DNA from: Cypionkella sp.
GTDB taxonomy: Bacteria; Pseudomonadota; Alphaproteobacteria; Rhodobacterales; Rhodobacteraceae
Length of the DNA stretch: 64,000 nucleotides
Assembly (NCBI GenBank): GCA_023255415.1
Contig: JALRIN010000009.1
Location: forward strand, 21,406-85,405
Direction: 5' to 3'
The notes below the pieces were generated by a model. It was given only the letters and a program-made list of their open reading frames with translations. It had not been told where the DNA came from and ran no database searches. Position numbers and translations under genes: made by a program. The stretch's first letter is position 1; every line of letters starts with the position of its first letter. This document shows positions 50,973 to 60,564 of this stretch, piece after piece.

Positions 50973-52429
50973 TCGGCCGCGTGCTTGCCGGAGAGGGCCG
51001 CCATCGGCACCCCCGCTCCGGGATGCGCGCCGCCCCCCGCCAGATAAAGCCCCGTCAGCTTGCTGCGCGCGCGCGGCCGTTGAAAGCTCGCCAGCGCCCC
51101 CTGTGGGCTGCGCCCGTAAAGCGCCCCCTGCGAGCCCGGAAACAGCGTCGCGAACCCCTGTGGCGTCATCAAGGCCTGATCGGGCGGCGCTTGGTCGAAG
51201 GTCAGCCCAAAGCGGGCCAGTTGCGGAAAGGTCTTGGCGCGGCATTGTGATACCTCTTGCGGCGAAAGGGTGGATTTGGCCGGTGCGTTCATGATGATCT
51301 CGAACCGCTCGGGTCCGCTGGGGGGCTGCGCGCTGCGGTCTTGGGCGCAGACATAAAGCGTCGCCTCTTGCGGCATCTGCCCTTCAGCAAGGGGGCCGAA
51401 TTCTTGCTGCGGATCGCTGCAAAAAAACACATTATGATGAATCAGATCCACAGCACTTGGGGTGGCTGCAAAGCTCCAGACCCAAGCTGACAGGCTGCGC
51501 GGATGGGCGGCGGCGGGGCGCAGAGCTTGCTGCGCGCCATTACCCAAAAGCCCAGCCAAGAGCGCCGCCGGATCGCCGTTAAACACCACCGCATCGCAGA
51601 CAAAACTGCGGGTATCTGACAGTGCCACCCCCGTCACCCGCCCCGCTTGGCGCAGAATTTTCTGCGCAGCAAGCCCATATCTGATCTGCACTCCCAGCCG
51701 TGCAGCCAGATCCGCCAGCGCACGGGCAAGCATGCCCATGCCACCCTGCACCGCCCAGACGCCGCGCGCCTCGGCTTGCCAGATCAGCGACAGCACCGCA
51801 GGCGCGGTCTGCGGCAGCCCGCCCACATAGGTGGCATAGCGGCCAAACAGCTGACGCAGGCGCGGGTCGCTAAAGCTGTGCTCTAGCTGGCGCGCAAGGC
51901 TGCGATTGCGCAGAACCACCGGCCAGATTGCCGGAGATTTCAAGCTATTCAAGCCGATAGCGCCTAGGTTTGGCTGTGCTGCCTGCATCATCGGCGCGTC
52001 AAATGCGTGGTAAAGCTGATCGGTCAGGCGGTGAAAGCGGATGAACTCGGCTTCGGATTTTTGCCCTGAAAAGGCAGCGATCGCCGCCGCACTTGCTTCG
52101 CGATCGGCAAAAAGATCAAGCCTGCTGCCATCCAGCCACCAATGCCGCGCAAGGATCGGCTGGGCGATCAGCGTCAGATGATCTTCCAACCGCTCGCCCG
52201 CGGCGCGAAACAGATGGTCAAAGACTGACCGCAGCGTCAGCACGGTGGGGCCTGCGTCAATCGGGCCGGCGGCACTTGGCAGGCAGCGCATCTTGCCGCC
52301 CGGCGTCGCCTGCGCTTCGATCACCGTCACCTCTTGCCCTGCCAGCGCCAAACGGATCGCCGCACAAAGCCCGCCGATGCCTGCGCCGATCACTGCAATC
52401 TTCAAGGCCTCTGGCTGGCGCTGCATCAT
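50873..52429 (-). CDS. crtD: Hydroxyneurosporene desaturase (methoxyneurosporene dehydrogenase)
   Basis: 518 aa, CrtI-like desaturase with FAD motif IAVIGAGIGGLCAAIRLALAG (~11-31) and C-terminal YLAGGGAHPGAGVPMAALSG. It introduces the C-3,4 double bond in the acyclic carotenoid series. GAGGGAG precedes ATG 52429/52426. About 33 residues after AAEAILNDL (TSVLTSQPMAMPGG...) are read in a frame overlapping the crtC N-terminus, so the C-terminus is probably elongated compared with the core family. First gene of crtD-crtC, facing crtE across a regulatory region with two PpsR-type sites. Confidence 0.93.
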   Translation of the reverse strand: MMQRQPEALKIAVIGAGIGGLCAAIRLALAGQEVTVIEAQATPGGKMRCLPSAAGPIDAGPTVLTLRSVFDHLFRAAGERLEDHLTLIAQPILARHWWLDGSRLDLFADREASAAAIAAFSGQKSEAEFIRFHRLTDQLYHAFDAPMMQAAQPNLGAIGLNSLKSPAIWPVVLRNRSLARQLEHSFSDPRLRQLFGRYATYVGGLPQTAPAVLSLIWQAEARGVWAVQGGMGMLARALADLAARLGVQIRYGLAAQKILRQAGRVTGVALSDTRSFVCDAVVFNGDPAALLAGLLGNGAQQALRPAAAHPRSLSAWVWSFAATPSAVDLIHHNVFFCSDPQQEFGPLAEGQMPQEATLYVCAQDRSAQPPSGPERFEIIMNAPAKSTLSPQEVSQCRAKTFPQLARFGLTFDQAPPDQALMTPQGFATLFPGSQGALYGRSPQGALASFQRPRARSKLTGLYLAGGGAHPGAGVPMAALSGKHAAEAILNDLTSVLTSQPMAMPGGISTGSRPMGRAR

Positions 52430-52470
52430 TTTCTCCCTCGTCGTCTGATTGTTGACTCAAGTGAAGAAAC

Positions 52471-52488
52471 TGTCCAGTATGATTTACA
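52471..52488. promoter_or_regulatory. PpsR/CrtJ-type palindrome (TGT-N12-ACA), crtD/crtE region, site 1
   Basis: TGTCCAGTATGATTTACA. Located 41 bp upstream of the crtD start and 58 bp upstream of crtE. A second site starts 24 bp further right, a spacing suited to cooperative tandem binding. Confidence 0.8.
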
Positions 52489-52494
52489 TTATAC

Positions 52495-52512
52495 TGTCAA
52501 CTTAAAGTGACA
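52495..52512. promoter_or_regulatory. PpsR/CrtJ-type palindrome (TGT-N12-ACA), crtD/crtE region, site 2
   Basis: TGTCAACTTAAAGTGACA, 33 bp before the crtE ATG at 52546. With site 1 it probably controls both crtE-crtF and crtD-crtC. Confidence 0.8.
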
Positions 52513-52545
52513 AATGGGTCTGGCCCAGCGGCGAAAGGGAACTTC

Positions 52546-53430
52546 ATGTCGATCACGGCGCGATTGGATGCAGCTACGGCTTTGGTGATGGCGCGGGCGA
52601 TGGGCGGGGCGGATGCGCCGCGAAAACTGGCCTCGGCGCTGCACTATGCGGTGACGCCGGGCGGCGCGCGGATCAGGCCGACGATCCTTTTGTCGGTCGC
52701 GATGGCCTGCGGCGATGATCGCCCCGCACTGGCCGATGCGGCGGCGGTCGCGCTCGAGCTGATCCATTGCGCCAGCCTTGTGCATGACGATCTGCCCTGC
52801 TTTGACGACGCCGATCTTCGCCGTGGCAAGCCCAGCCTGCACCGCGCTTATTCCGAGCCGCTGGCCGTGCTTGCGGGTGACAGCCTGATCGTGTTGGGCT
52901 TTGATGTGCTGGCCGAGGCTGCGGGGGCCGACGCCGACCGCGCGCTGAAAATGATCCGCGTGCTGTCCAAGCGCACCGGCATGCCGTATGGCATCTGCGC
53001 GGGGCAGGGCTGGGAAAGCGAGGCGCAGGTCAATCTTTCCGCCTACCACCGCGCCAAAACCGGGGCTTTGTTCATTGCAGCCACGCAAATGGGCGCGCTT
53101 GCCGCAGGCCAAGACGCCGAGCCTTGGGAAGAATTGGGGGCGCGGATTGGCGAGGCGTTTCAGGTGGCCGACGATCTGCGCGATGCGCTTTATGATGCCG
53201 AGACCCTGGGCAAGCCTGTGGGCCAAGACGCGGCCCATGACCGCCCCAATGCGGTCAGCGCTTATGGCGTGCAGGGGGCGATCCGTCAGCTGAAGGATAT
53301 TTTGGGCGGGGCCATTGCCTCGATCCCGTCTTGTCCGGGCGAGGCGATGCTGGCCGATATGGTGCGCCGCTATGCCGAACGCATGACCCCTGTCGCGCCC
53401 GTGCTGCATCAAACTGCGGCGCGCGGCTGA
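52546..53430 (+). CDS. crtE: Geranylgeranyl diphosphate synthase
   Basis: 294 aa from ATG at 52546 (AAAGGGA 5 nt before). Polyprenyl synthase fold with first Asp-rich motif [17 protein letters not shown] (~77) and second [14 protein letters not shown] (~205). It extends farnesyl diphosphate to geranylgeranyl diphosphate, shared by carotenoid and phytyl synthesis. The downstream crtF starts 1 bp after its stop. A PpsR-type site pair lies upstream. Confidence 0.95.
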   Translation: MSITARLDAATALVMARAMGGADAPRKLASALHYAVTPGGARIRPTILLSVAMACGDDRPALADAAAVALELIHCASLVHDDLPCFDDADLRRGKPSLHRAYSEPLAVLAGDSLIVLGFDVLAEAAGADADRALKMIRVLSKRTGMPYGICAGQGWESEAQVNLSAYHRAKTGALFIAATQMGALAAGQDAEPWEELGARIGEAFQVADDLRDALYDAETLGKPVGQDAAHDRPNAVSAYGVQGAIRQLKDILGGAIASIPSCPGEAMLADMVRRYAERMTPVAPVLHQTAARG

Positions 53431-53431
53431 T

Positions 53432-54556
53432 ATGGGGGCTGTGCTGGATGTGAAATCTGTGCCACGCGAGTGGCTGTTGCGGCTTGCCGCTTCGCGCAAG
53501 TTTCAGGCCTGGGCGGCGCGGGTGCCGCTGCTGCGCCGCTTTGCGCGGGCCGAAGGCGCTGCGATGTTTGATCTGGTCGCGGGCTTTGTGAATGCGCAAG
53601 TGCTGATGGCGCTGGTGGAATTGGACATCTTGGCGCTGCTGTTGCGCGGGCCGGTTGCGGTGCGGCAGGTGGCGGGCATCTGTGCGGTGCCGCAAGAGCG
53701 TATGCAGGTCTTGCTGCAGGCGGGCGCGGGGCTTGGGCTGCTGAAACGGCACCGCGATGGCCGCTTTGGTTTAAGTTTGCGCGGGGCGGCCTTGTTGGGC
53801 GTGCCTGGGCTTGCGGCGATGATCCGGCATCACCGTGCGCTTTATGCCGATTTGGCTGATCCGGTGGCGTTTTTGCGCGGCGGCCAGCAGACCAAGCTTT
53901 CGCAATTCTGGCCCTATGTCTTTGGTGCCGAGGGCGCGCGCGATGCGGCGGTGACGGCGACCTATTCCACGCTGATGGCGCAAAGTCAGGTGCTGGTGGC
54001 CGAAGATACCTTGGCGATGGTCAATCTGTCGGGGGTCAAGCGGCTGATGGATGTGGGCGGTGGCACCGGGGCGTTTCTGGCGGCGGTGGCGATGGCGCAT
54101 CCGCAAATGCAGCTTGATCTGTTAGACTTGCCTGCCGTGTTGCAAAACGCGCAGGCGCAGTTAGACCAAGTGGGGCTGGCGGGGCGGGTTGCGCTGCTGC
54201 CCGGCAGCTTTCGCGACGAGGCTTTGCCGAAAGGTGCCGATGCAATCAGCCTTGTGCGGGTGCTTTACGACCATGATGATTCGACCGTGGCGCGCCTGCT
54301 TGCGGCGGTCTTTGCGGCCTTGCCTGCTGGCGGGCGGCTTGTGATCTCGGAACCGATGTCGGGCGGGGCGGTTCCTGATCGCAGCACCGATGTGTATTTC
54401 GCAATTTACACTTTGGCGATGCAAACCGGTCGCACAAGGTCCGTGGCAGAGATAACCGCACTTTTGCAGAGGGCAGGCTTTGTAAACATCTGTTCTAAAG
54501 CAGGTTTCCGCCCTTTTGTCACCTCGGTCATCACCGCAGAGCGCGCGGCAGCCTGA
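53432..54556 (+). CDS. crtF: Demethylspheroidene O-methyltransferase
   Basis: 374 aa, N-terminal dimerisation helices (~1-150), then a class-I SAM methyltransferase domain with the GxGxG-type motif [20 protein letters not shown] (~205), DLPAVLQNA and [16 protein letters not shown]. It methylates the 1-hydroxy group of the acyclic carotenoids using SAM. Immediately downstream of crtE (one-base gap), thus one operon. A ~120-bp regulatory gap separates it from bchC. Confidence 0.94.
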   Translation: MGAVLDVKSVPREWLLRLAASRKFQAWAARVPLLRRFARAEGAAMFDLVAGFVNAQVLMALVELDILALLLRGPVAVRQVAGICAVPQERMQVLLQAGAGLGLLKRHRDGRFGLSLRGAALLGVPGLAAMIRHHRALYADLADPVAFLRGGQQTKLSQFWPYVFGAEGARDAAVTATYSTLMAQSQVLVAEDTLAMVNLSGVKRLMDVGGGTGAFLAAVAMAHPQMQLDLLDLPAVLQNAQAQLDQVGLAGRVALLPGSFRDEALPKGADAISLVRVLYDHDDSTVARLLAAVFAALPAGGRLVISEPMSGGAVPDRSTDVYFAIYTLAMQTGRTRSVAEITALLQRAGFVNICSKAGFRPFVTSVITAERAAA

Positions 54557-54572
54557 AGAGTTCTTTGGAAAG

Positions 54573-54590
54573 TGTCTATTTTATTTGACA
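54573..54590. promoter_or_regulatory. PpsR/CrtJ-type palindrome (TGT-N12-ACA), bchC promoter, site 1
   Basis: TGTCTATTTTATTTGACA, about 100 bp before the bchC GTG. A second palindrome follows 26 bp further (54599-54616). Confidence 0.8.
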
Positions 54591-54598
54591 GATCTTAC

Positions 54599-54616
54599 TG
54601 TAAGTTTAAAGTGACA
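54599..54616. promoter_or_regulatory. PpsR/CrtJ-type palindrome (TGT-N12-ACA), bchC promoter, site 2
   Basis: TGTAAGTTTAAAGTGACA. Tandem arrangement resembles the crtD/crtE region and would repress the bchC-bchXYZ-puf superoperon under oxygen. Confidence 0.8.
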
Positions 54617-54642
54617 TATAGAAAATGACTTCTGACAGAATC

Positions 54643-54660
54643 TGACAAAGGGTTTTGTCA
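54643..54660. promoter_or_regulatory. Inverted repeat TGACAAA-N4-TTTGTCA before bchC
   Basis: TGACAAAGGGTTTTGTCA, 7-bp perfect arms, ends 20 bp before the bchC start. Several TGACA half sites (54612, 54633, 54643) occur in this short region. It could be an operator or an RNA hairpin near the ribosome site; the protein is unknown. Confidence 0.5.
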
Positions 54661-54680
54661 AAACGTCATAGGGGGAGATC

Positions 54681-55637
54681 GTGAAAACCAACGCTGTCAT
54701 CTTGTCTGGCCCAAAAGACCTTGCCCTTGGTCAGGTGGCGCTGATGCGTCCGGCGGCGGGCGATGTGGTGGTTGAGGTGGCGCATTCGGGTATTTCGACT
54801 GGCACGGAAAAGCTGTTTTGGTCTGGCACGATGCCGCCCTTTCCGGGCATGGGCTATCCTTTGGTGCCGGGCTATGAGGCGGCCGGAGAGGTTGTTGAAG
54901 CAGGTCCCGAGTCGGGCTTTCGTGTCGGCGACCACGTATTTGTGCCGGGGGCGAATTGCTTTGAGGCCAATGAAGCCGGCCCCGTTCGTGGATTGTTTGG
55001 CGCGGCCTCGCAGATCTTGGTGACGCAGGGGGCGCGGGTGACGCGGATTGATCCGGGCTTTGGCGCGCAGGGGGCTTTGCTTGCGCTGGCGGCAACGGCG
55101 CGGCACGCGCTTGCAGGTTTTGACCGTGCGCTGCCCGATCTAATTGTGGGTCACGGCGTTTTGGGCCGGCTTTTGGCGCGGCTGACCGTGGCTGCGGGCG
55201 CACCTGCCCCCACGGTGTGGGAGACAAATTCTGCCCGCCATGTCGGTGCCATGGGCTACGAGGTTGTGCAGCCTGATGCCGATCCGCGCCGCGACTATAA
55301 GGCGATCTATGATGCCTCGGGCGCGCCGGATCTGCTGAACACGCTGATCGGCCGCATCGCCAAGGGTGGCGAAGTGGTGCTGGCGGGGTTTTACACAGCG
55401 CCCTTGTCCTTTAACTTTCCACCGGCGTTCATGAAAGAAGCCCGTCTGCGCATCGCCGCAGAATGGGCGGCTGATGATCTGACAGCGACAAGGCAACTTG
55501 TTGAATCTGGAGCGCTTTCCCTAGACGGGCTGATCACACATAGCGCCCGCGCCGATCAGGCAACCAGCGCTTACGAGACGGCATTTACCGATCCTGACTG
55601 TTTGAAAATGATCCTCGACTGGAGGGGCCACGCATGA
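54681..55637 (+). CDS. bchC: Bacteriochlorophyllide a dehydrogenase (BchC)
   Basis: 318 aa, zinc-type medium-chain dehydrogenase lineage with the N-terminal domain [19 protein letters not shown] and [12 protein letters not shown], then a Rossmann-like part ([20 protein letters not shown]). It oxidises the 3-hydroxyethyl group of bacteriochlorophyllide to the 3-acetyl group. Start is GTG 54681 with GGGGGAG 5 nt before. It overlaps bchX by ATGA. It heads the bchCXYZ-puf superoperon. Confidence 0.94.
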   Translation: MKTNAVILSGPKDLALGQVALMRPAAGDVVVEVAHSGISTGTEKLFWSGTMPPFPGMGYPLVPGYEAAGEVVEAGPESGFRVGDHVFVPGANCFEANEAGPVRGLFGAASQILVTQGARVTRIDPGFGAQGALLALAATARHALAGFDRALPDLIVGHGVLGRLLARLTVAAGAPAPTVWETNSARHVGAMGYEVVQPDADPRRDYKAIYDASGAPDLLNTLIGRIAKGGEVVLAGFYTAPLSFNFPPAFMKEARLRIAAEWAADDLTATRQLVESGALSLDGLITHSARADQATSAYETAFTDPDCLKMILDWRGHA

Positions 55638-56635
55638 CGCTTGATATTCCGAATCTGAAAGATTTCGACGCGCGATTGCGTGAAGAGGCTGCCGAGCCAA
55701 CGCTAGAGGTGCCGCAGGGCGAGCCGACCAAAAAGACCCAGATCATCGCGATCTATGGCAAAGGCGGTATTGGCAAAAGCTTTACGCTGGCCAACCTGAG
55801 CCACATGATGGCCGAGATGGGCAAGCGGGTGCTGCTGATTGGCTGCGATCCGAAATCGGATACCACCAGCCTGCTGTTTGGCGGCAAGGCCTGCCCGACG
55901 ATTATTGAAACATCGACCAAGAAAAAGCTGGCCGGCGAAGAGGTGAAGATCGGCGATGTCTGCTTTAAGCGCGGCGGCGTCTTCGCGATGGAGCTGGGCG
56001 GGCCAGAGGTTGGGCGCGGCTGCGGTGGGCGTGGGATCATCCACGGCTTTGAGCTGTTGGAAAAGTTGGGGTTCCACGATTGGGACTTTGACTATGTGCT
56101 GCTTGATTTCCTGGGTGATGTGGTTTGCGGCGGCTTTGGCCTGCCGATTGCCCGCGATATGGCGCAAAAGGTCATTCTTGTTGCCTCGAACGATTTGCAA
56201 AGCCTTTATGTTGCCAACAACGTCTGCTCGGCGGTGGAATATTTCCGCCGTTTGGGCGGCAATGTCGGCATCGCAGGGCTGGTGATCAATAAGGATGATG
56301 GCACGGGCGAGGCGGCTGCCTTTGCCGAAACCGTCGGCATCCCCGTGTTGGCGGCTATCCCGCAAGACGAAGATTTACGCCGGAAAAGTGCGAATTATCA
56401 AATTGTTGGCAGTTATGAAAGCCAATGGGGGCCGATGTTTGCAAGCCTGGCCGAGGCTGTGGCTTTGGCCCCGCCGGTGCGCCCCGCGCCTGTGTCGCAA
56501 GACGGGCTTTTGGCGCTGTTCTCTGCCGAAGTCACCGGCGCCGATTTCGTGCTGACCCCTGCCACGGACACCGATATGCGCGGCAAAAACGCGGTTGAGA
56601 AGAAGTCTTTGGAAGTGGTCTACGACAATGTTTGA
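55634..56635 (+). CDS. bchX: Chlorophyllide reductase iron protein (BchX)
   Basis: 333 aa, NifH-like Fe protein: P-loop [16 protein letters not shown] (~41), switch-region GCDPKSDTT, cluster cysteines in KACPTI and [14 protein letters not shown]. It passes electrons, using ATP, to BchYZ, which reduces the C7-C8 bond of chlorophyllide a. Overlaps bchC by 4 bp. A 23-codon ORF begins within its last codons. Confidence 0.95.
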   Translation: MTLDIPNLKDFDARLREEAAEPTLEVPQGEPTKKTQIIAIYGKGGIGKSFTLANLSHMMAEMGKRVLLIGCDPKSDTTSLLFGGKACPTIIETSTKKKLAGEEVKIGDVCFKRGGVFAMELGGPEVGRGCGGRGIIHGFELLEKLGFHDWDFDYVLLDFLGDVVCGGFGLPIARDMAQKVILVASNDLQSLYVANNVCSAVEYFRRLGGNVGIAGLVINKDDGTGEAAAFAETVGIPVLAAIPQDEDLRRKSANYQIVGSYESQWGPMFASLAEAVALAPPVRPAPVSQDGLLALFSAEVTGADFVLTPATDTDMRGKNAVEKKSLEVVYDNV

Positions 56636-56699
56636 TCTGGAAACGCTTGCCAAGTTGGAAGCCGCTTTGCAGCGCCTGACCCGAAAGGCCCGCAGATGA
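56628..56699 (+). CDS. Small 23-aa ORF bridging bchX and bchY
   Basis: ATG at 56628 overlaps the last codons of bchX (out of frame); the ORF ends with TGA at 56697-56699, which overlaps the bchY start as ATGA. The peptide is [14 protein letters not shown] then QRLTRKARR, an amphipathic, basic-ended helix. The fit at both ends suggests it is translated to couple BchX and BchY synthesis, or a microprotein. It may be only a translational relay. Confidence 0.5.
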   Translation: MFDLETLAKLEAALQRLTRKARR

Positions 56700-58267
56700 G
56701 CGAAGCCGTTTATGACAGCAGCCAAGACACGCCGCTGACGCAAGTGCAGGGGCAAGATCTGCCCGAAGCTGCGCCTGCGGCTGCGCCTGTGGATGGCATG
56801 GGCTGTCATGCCGGTGCTGCAACGATGCAAGAGGCCGCGCGTGCGGCTGGCAATTCAGAGCTTTTAGACCAATACGCTCGCGACTACCCGCAGGGCCCGC
56901 ATGACAAGCCGCAAAGCATGTGTCCGGCCTTTGGCTCGCTGCGCGTAGGCTTGCGGATGCGGCGGGTGGCGACGGTGCTTTCGGGCTCGGCTTGCTGCGT
57001 TTATGGCCTGACCTTTGTCAGCCATTTTTACGGTGCGCGCCGTTCGGTGGGCTATGTGCCGTTCAATTCGGAATCTTTGGTCACCGGCAAGCTGTTCGAA
57101 GACATACGCGACGCGGTGCACGAGTTGGCCGATCCTGCCACCAATGACGCGATTGTGGTGACCAATCTTTGCGTGCCGACGGCCTCGGGTGTGCCGCTGA
57201 AACTACTGCCAAGCGAGATCAACGGCGTGCGGATTGTTGGCATTGATGTGCCCGGCTTTGGCATCCCGACCCATGCCGAGGCCAAGGATGTCTTGGCCGG
57301 TGCGATGCTGAAATACGCCCGCGCCGAGGTCGAAGCAGGCCCCGTGCAGGCGCCCGCAACCGGGCGCAGTGATCGCCCTGCGGTGGCGCTGTTGGGCGAG
57401 ATGTTTCCAGCCGATCCGATAATGATTGGCGCGATGCTGGCCCCCTTGGGCCTGGCTGCGGGGCCTGTGGTGCCTTGCCGCGAATGGCGCGAGCTTTATG
57501 CAGCGCTTGATTGCGGCGTGGTTGCAGCGATCCATCCGTTCTACACCGCTGCAGTGCGCGAATTTCAGGCCGCAGGCCGCAAGATAGTGGGCTCGGCTCC
57601 TGTCGGCCTTGATGGCACCGCCGCTTGGCTTGCAGCGATTGGCGAGGCTTATGGCATTGATCCTGCACGGGTTGCCGCTGCACAAAACGCGTTTTTGCCC
57701 GCGATCAAGGGCGCCCTTGCGGCGCATCCGATCAAGGGGCGGATCACGCTCTCGGGCTATGAGGGCTCCGAGCTGTTGGTGGCGCGTTTGCTGATCGAAA
57801 GCGGCGCAGATGTGCCCTATGTCGGCACCGCTTGTCCGAAAACCCCCTGGAGCGCGCCAGATCTGGATTGGTTGGAAGCGCGCGGCGTCAAAGTGAAATT
57901 CCGCGCCAGTCTGGAAGACGATTGCGCCGCGATGGAAGCGGTCAAGCCTGATCTGGCGGTGGGGACAACGCCGCTGGTGCAAAAGGCAAAACAGCTTGCG
58001 ATTCCATCACTTTACTTCACCAACCTGATCTCGGCACGCCCGCTGATGGGGCCAGCAGGGGCGGGGTCTTTGGGCCAGGTGGTCAATGCAGCCATTGCCG
58101 GGCGCGCGCGGATGGAGGGTATGAAAACCTTCTTCGAGGGCGTGGGCCAAGGCGACACCGCTGGCATCTGGGAAGGCGCGCCGAACCTGCGGCCTGATTT
58201 CCGCGCGCTGCATCAAAAGAAACTGGATCGGGCGGCGAAAGCGGCCAAAGCAGAGGAGATGATCTGA
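56696..58267 (+). CDS. bchY: Chlorophyllide reductase subunit BchY
   Basis: 523 aa, NifD-like catalytic subunit. Cysteines at [10 protein letters not shown] and [28 protein letters not shown] probably serve the NB-type [4Fe-4S] cluster. C-terminal half: [24 protein letters not shown]. Together with BchZ it reduces the C7-C8 double bond. It starts in ATGA overlap with the 23-aa ORF and its stop overlaps the bchZ ATG by one base (TGATG). Confidence 0.94.
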   Translation: MSEAVYDSSQDTPLTQVQGQDLPEAAPAAAPVDGMGCHAGAATMQEAARAAGNSELLDQYARDYPQGPHDKPQSMCPAFGSLRVGLRMRRVATVLSGSACCVYGLTFVSHFYGARRSVGYVPFNSESLVTGKLFEDIRDAVHELADPATNDAIVVTNLCVPTASGVPLKLLPSEINGVRIVGIDVPGFGIPTHAEAKDVLAGAMLKYARAEVEAGPVQAPATGRSDRPAVALLGEMFPADPIMIGAMLAPLGLAAGPVVPCREWRELYAALDCGVVAAIHPFYTAAVREFQAAGRKIVGSAPVGLDGTAAWLAAIGEAYGIDPARVAAAQNAFLPAIKGALAAHPIKGRITLSGYEGSELLVARLLIESGADVPYVGTACPKTPWSAPDLDWLEARGVKVKFRASLEDDCAAMEAVKPDLAVGTTPLVQKAKQLAIPSLYFTNLISARPLMGPAGAGSLGQVVNAAIAGRARMEGMKTFFEGVGQGDTAGIWEGAPNLRPDFRALHQKKLDRAAKAAKAEEMI

Positions 58268-59745
58268 TGCTGATCCAAGATCACGACCGCGCGGGCGGCT
58301 ATTGGGGGGCGGTTTACGCCTTTTGTGCGGTCAAGGGGCTGCAAGTGGTGATCGACGGTCCGGTGGGCTGCGAAAACCTGCCGGTGACCTCTGTTCTGCA
58401 CTATACCGACGCGCTGCCGCCGCATGAATTGCCGATCGTGGTCACTGGGCTTGGCGAAGAAGAACTGGGCCGTGACGGCACCGAAGGCGCGATGATGCGG
58501 GCGTGGAAAACGCTTGATCCGGCGCTGCCTGCGGTGGTGGTCACCGGCTCGATTGCCGAGATGATCGGCGGCGGTGTCACGCCGATGGGCACCAATATTC
58601 AGCGGTTTTTGCCGCGCACCATCGACGAAGACCAATGGCAAACCGCTGACCGTGCGATGACTTGGATCTTTACCGAATTTGGCATGACCAAGGGCCGGAT
58701 GCCGCCCGAGGCCATTCGCGAAGCGGGCGCTAAACCTCGGGTCAATATTCTGGGGCCGATGTATGGCGTGTTCAACATGGCGTCAGATCTGCACGAAATC
58801 CGCCGCATGGTCGAAGCCATTGGCGCCGAGGTCAATATGGTGATGCCCTTGGGCGCGCATGTGGCCGAGATGCGCAATCTGGTCAATGCCGACGTCAATA
58901 TCGTGATGTACCGCGAATTTGGCCGTGGTTTGGCGGAAGTTTTGGGCAAACCCTATCTGCAAGCGCCCTTTGGCATCGACAGCACAACCGCATTTTTGCG
59001 CAAATTGGGCGAGCTGTTGGGGCTGGACCCTGAACCCTTTATCGCGCGCGAAAAGCATTCGACGCTCAAGCCGGTTTGGGATCTGTGGCGCTCGGTCACT
59101 CAGGATTTCTTTGCCACTGCTTCTTTTGGTATTGTGGCCACCGAGACCTATGCGCGCGGCATCCGTCATTATCTGGAAAGTGATCTGGGCCTGCCTTGCG
59201 CCTTTGCGATTGCGCGCGTGCCGGGCAAAAAGACCAACAACCAGGCTGTGCGCGGCTTGCTGAAGCAGCATCGGCCCTTGGTGGTGATGGGCTCGATCAA
59301 CGAGAAAATGTATCTGGCAGAGATGAAGGGCGGCTTTGGCCCTGCGCCAAGTTTCATTCCCGCCTCGTTCCCGGGCGCTGCGATCCGCCGTGCGGTGGGC
59401 ACGCCGATGATGGGCTATTCAGGTGCGGTCTGGGTGTTGCAAGAGGTGTGCAACTGCCTGTTTGACGCGCTGTTTCATATTTTGCCGCTGGGCACCGAGA
59501 TGGACTCGGCTGCGGCTACCCCCACAACGCTGCGGCGCGATTTCCCTTGGGATGTCGATGCACAGGCGGCTTTGGACCGAATTGTAAATACGCACCCCAT
59601 TTTGACCCGGATTTCTGCGGCGCGCGCCCTGCGCGATGCGGCAGAAAAAGCAGCGCTTGATCAAGGCGCCGAACGGGTGGTGCGCGAAACCGTGGAGGCT
59701 TTGCCAGGGGCACAGTCTTCACAAGCCGAAGGAGAACGCGGATGA
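58267..59745 (+). CDS. bchZ: Chlorophyllide reductase subunit BchZ
   Basis: 492 aa, NifK-like subunit of the reductase: [36 protein letters not shown] with a cluster Cys, and [20 protein letters not shown]. It pairs with BchY in a heterotetramer. It overlaps pufQ by ATGA at its end (59742-59745). In Rhodobacter the puf promoter lies inside bchZ; nothing certain is assigned here. Confidence 0.94.
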   Translation: MLIQDHDRAGGYWGAVYAFCAVKGLQVVIDGPVGCENLPVTSVLHYTDALPPHELPIVVTGLGEEELGRDGTEGAMMRAWKTLDPALPAVVVTGSIAEMIGGGVTPMGTNIQRFLPRTIDEDQWQTADRAMTWIFTEFGMTKGRMPPEAIREAGAKPRVNILGPMYGVFNMASDLHEIRRMVEAIGAEVNMVMPLGAHVAEMRNLVNADVNIVMYREFGRGLAEVLGKPYLQAPFGIDSTTAFLRKLGELLGLDPEPFIAREKHSTLKPVWDLWRSVTQDFFATASFGIVATETYARGIRHYLESDLGLPCAFAIARVPGKKTNNQAVRGLLKQHRPLVVMGSINEKMYLAEMKGGFGPAPSFIPASFPGAAIRRAVGTPMMGYSGAVWVLQEVCNCLFDALFHILPLGTEMDSAAATPTTLRRDFPWDVDAQAALDRIVNTHPILTRISAARALRDAAEKAALDQGAERVVRETVEALPGAQSSQAEGERG

Positions 59746-59963
59746 GCGACTATACCGTCAATGGCGATACGCAGCATGTCAAACGGGTGCATAAGGCCGA
59801 GTTTTTCGTCTATTTCGCGCTGATCTTCAGCCTTGCGCTGCCCTTGCATGTGCTGGGCTGGAGTTTTCAGACCATCCGCCACGCCAAGCTGCCGAGGCTT
59901 AGTCCTCTGGCGCGGGCCTGGAAGGATGCGCGGGCGGTGACGCCCATGATTTTCCGCGGCTAG
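59742..59963 (+). CDS. pufQ: PufQ, bacteriochlorophyll/puf operon protein
   Basis: 73 aa with one membrane helix ([22 protein letters not shown]) and a basic tail; sequence and position (after bchZ, before pufB) match PufQ, which promotes bacteriochlorophyll delivery or synthesis. Overlaps bchZ by 4 bp. Followed by a 118-nt gap with a 7-bp hairpin (GCATTCC/GGAATGC, 60017-60052) before pufB. Confidence 0.92.
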   Translation: MSDYTVNGDTQHVKRVHKAEFFVYFALIFSLALPLHVLGWSFQTIRHAKLPRLSPLARAWKDARAVTPMIFRG

Positions 59964-60016
59964 TCCGCGACAAAGCATTCGCCTGATCCCTTTGGGGCAG
60001 GTGAAACATCGGAGGG

Positions 60017-60052
60017 GCATTCCGCCCACCGTGGCCCGGCCGCAGGGAATGC
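60017..60052 (+). other. RNA hairpin between pufQ and pufB
   Basis: GCATTCC (60017-60023) pairs with GGAATGC (60046-60052), 22-nt loop that can pair further internally. In Rhodobacter the pufQ-pufB leader carries processing sites and hairpins shaping mRNA stability; this is the local candidate. Confidence 0.5.
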
Positions 60053-60081
60053 GGCGTCAGTCCGACTATCCGGAGGGTACT

Positions 60082-60231
60082 ATGGCTGATAAATCCGACC
60101 TGTCCTTCACAGGTCTTACCGACCAGCAGGCGCAAGAGTTGCACTCGGTCTATATGAGCGGGCTTTGGTTGTTTGTGACCATTGCCGTTGTCGCTCATTT
60201 GGCAGTGTACATCTGGCGTCCGTGGTTCTGA
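60082..60231 (+). CDS. pufB: Light-harvesting complex 1 beta polypeptide
   Basis: 49 aa from ATG 60082, preceded by [26 protein letters not shown], one membrane helix and [11 protein letters not shown] with His39 as the bacteriochlorophyll ligand. Forms the LH1 ring with PufA around the reaction centre. 13 bp separate it from pufA. Confidence 0.96.
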   Translation: MADKSDLSFTGLTDQQAQELHSVYMSGLWLFVTIAVVAHLAVYIWRPWF

Positions 60232-60244
60232 GGGGGAAATAGAG

Positions 60245-60427
60245 ATGAGCAAGTTCTACAAGATCTGGCTAATTTTCGATCCCCGCCGTGTCTTCGTGGC
60301 ACAGGGCGTGTTCCTGTTCCTCTTGGCTGCGATGATCCACCTCGTTTTGCTGTCTACACCCGCCTACAACTGGTTTGATATCGCATCGGCAAAGCATGGC
60401 TATGCTGCTGAGATGCCAGCCAACTAA
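60245..60427 (+). CDS. pufA: Light-harvesting complex 1 alpha polypeptide
   Basis: 60 aa from ATG 60245 (GAGGGGGAAA ahead): [20 protein letters not shown], a membrane helix with [11 protein letters not shown], His32 as bacteriochlorophyll ligand. Followed by a strong intercistronic hairpin. Confidence 0.96.
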   Translation: MSKFYKIWLIFDPRRVFVAQGVFLFLLAAMIHLVLLSTPAYNWFDIASAKHGYAAEMPAN

Positions 60428-60441
60428 GGCGACACAACCCC

Positions 60442-60475
60442 TTGGTGCGGGCGGTCCTTGGTTCGGCCGCACCAA
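60442..60475 (+). other. Intercistronic RNA hairpin between pufA and pufL
   Basis: TTGGTGCGG (60442-60450) and CCGCACCAA (60467-60475), perfect 9-bp stem with 16-nt loop that can pair internally, and no T-run. In Rhodobacter a hairpin at this place protects pufBA mRNA and gives the excess of LH1 over reaction-centre proteins. Confidence 0.8.
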
Positions 60476-60564
60476 ATCACCCAGTTCAGAGGAACACCTG
60501 ACGGTCCCGCCGCGCGCTTTTTGTGTGGATATCGGTTGACCCGTCCAATGGCGGAGAGGGAAGC

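Noticed and set aside
50972..51245. Using ATG 51245 as the crtC start
   Set aside because: The extra ~90 residues are an out-of-frame reading of crtD and have no similarity to CrtC N-termini.
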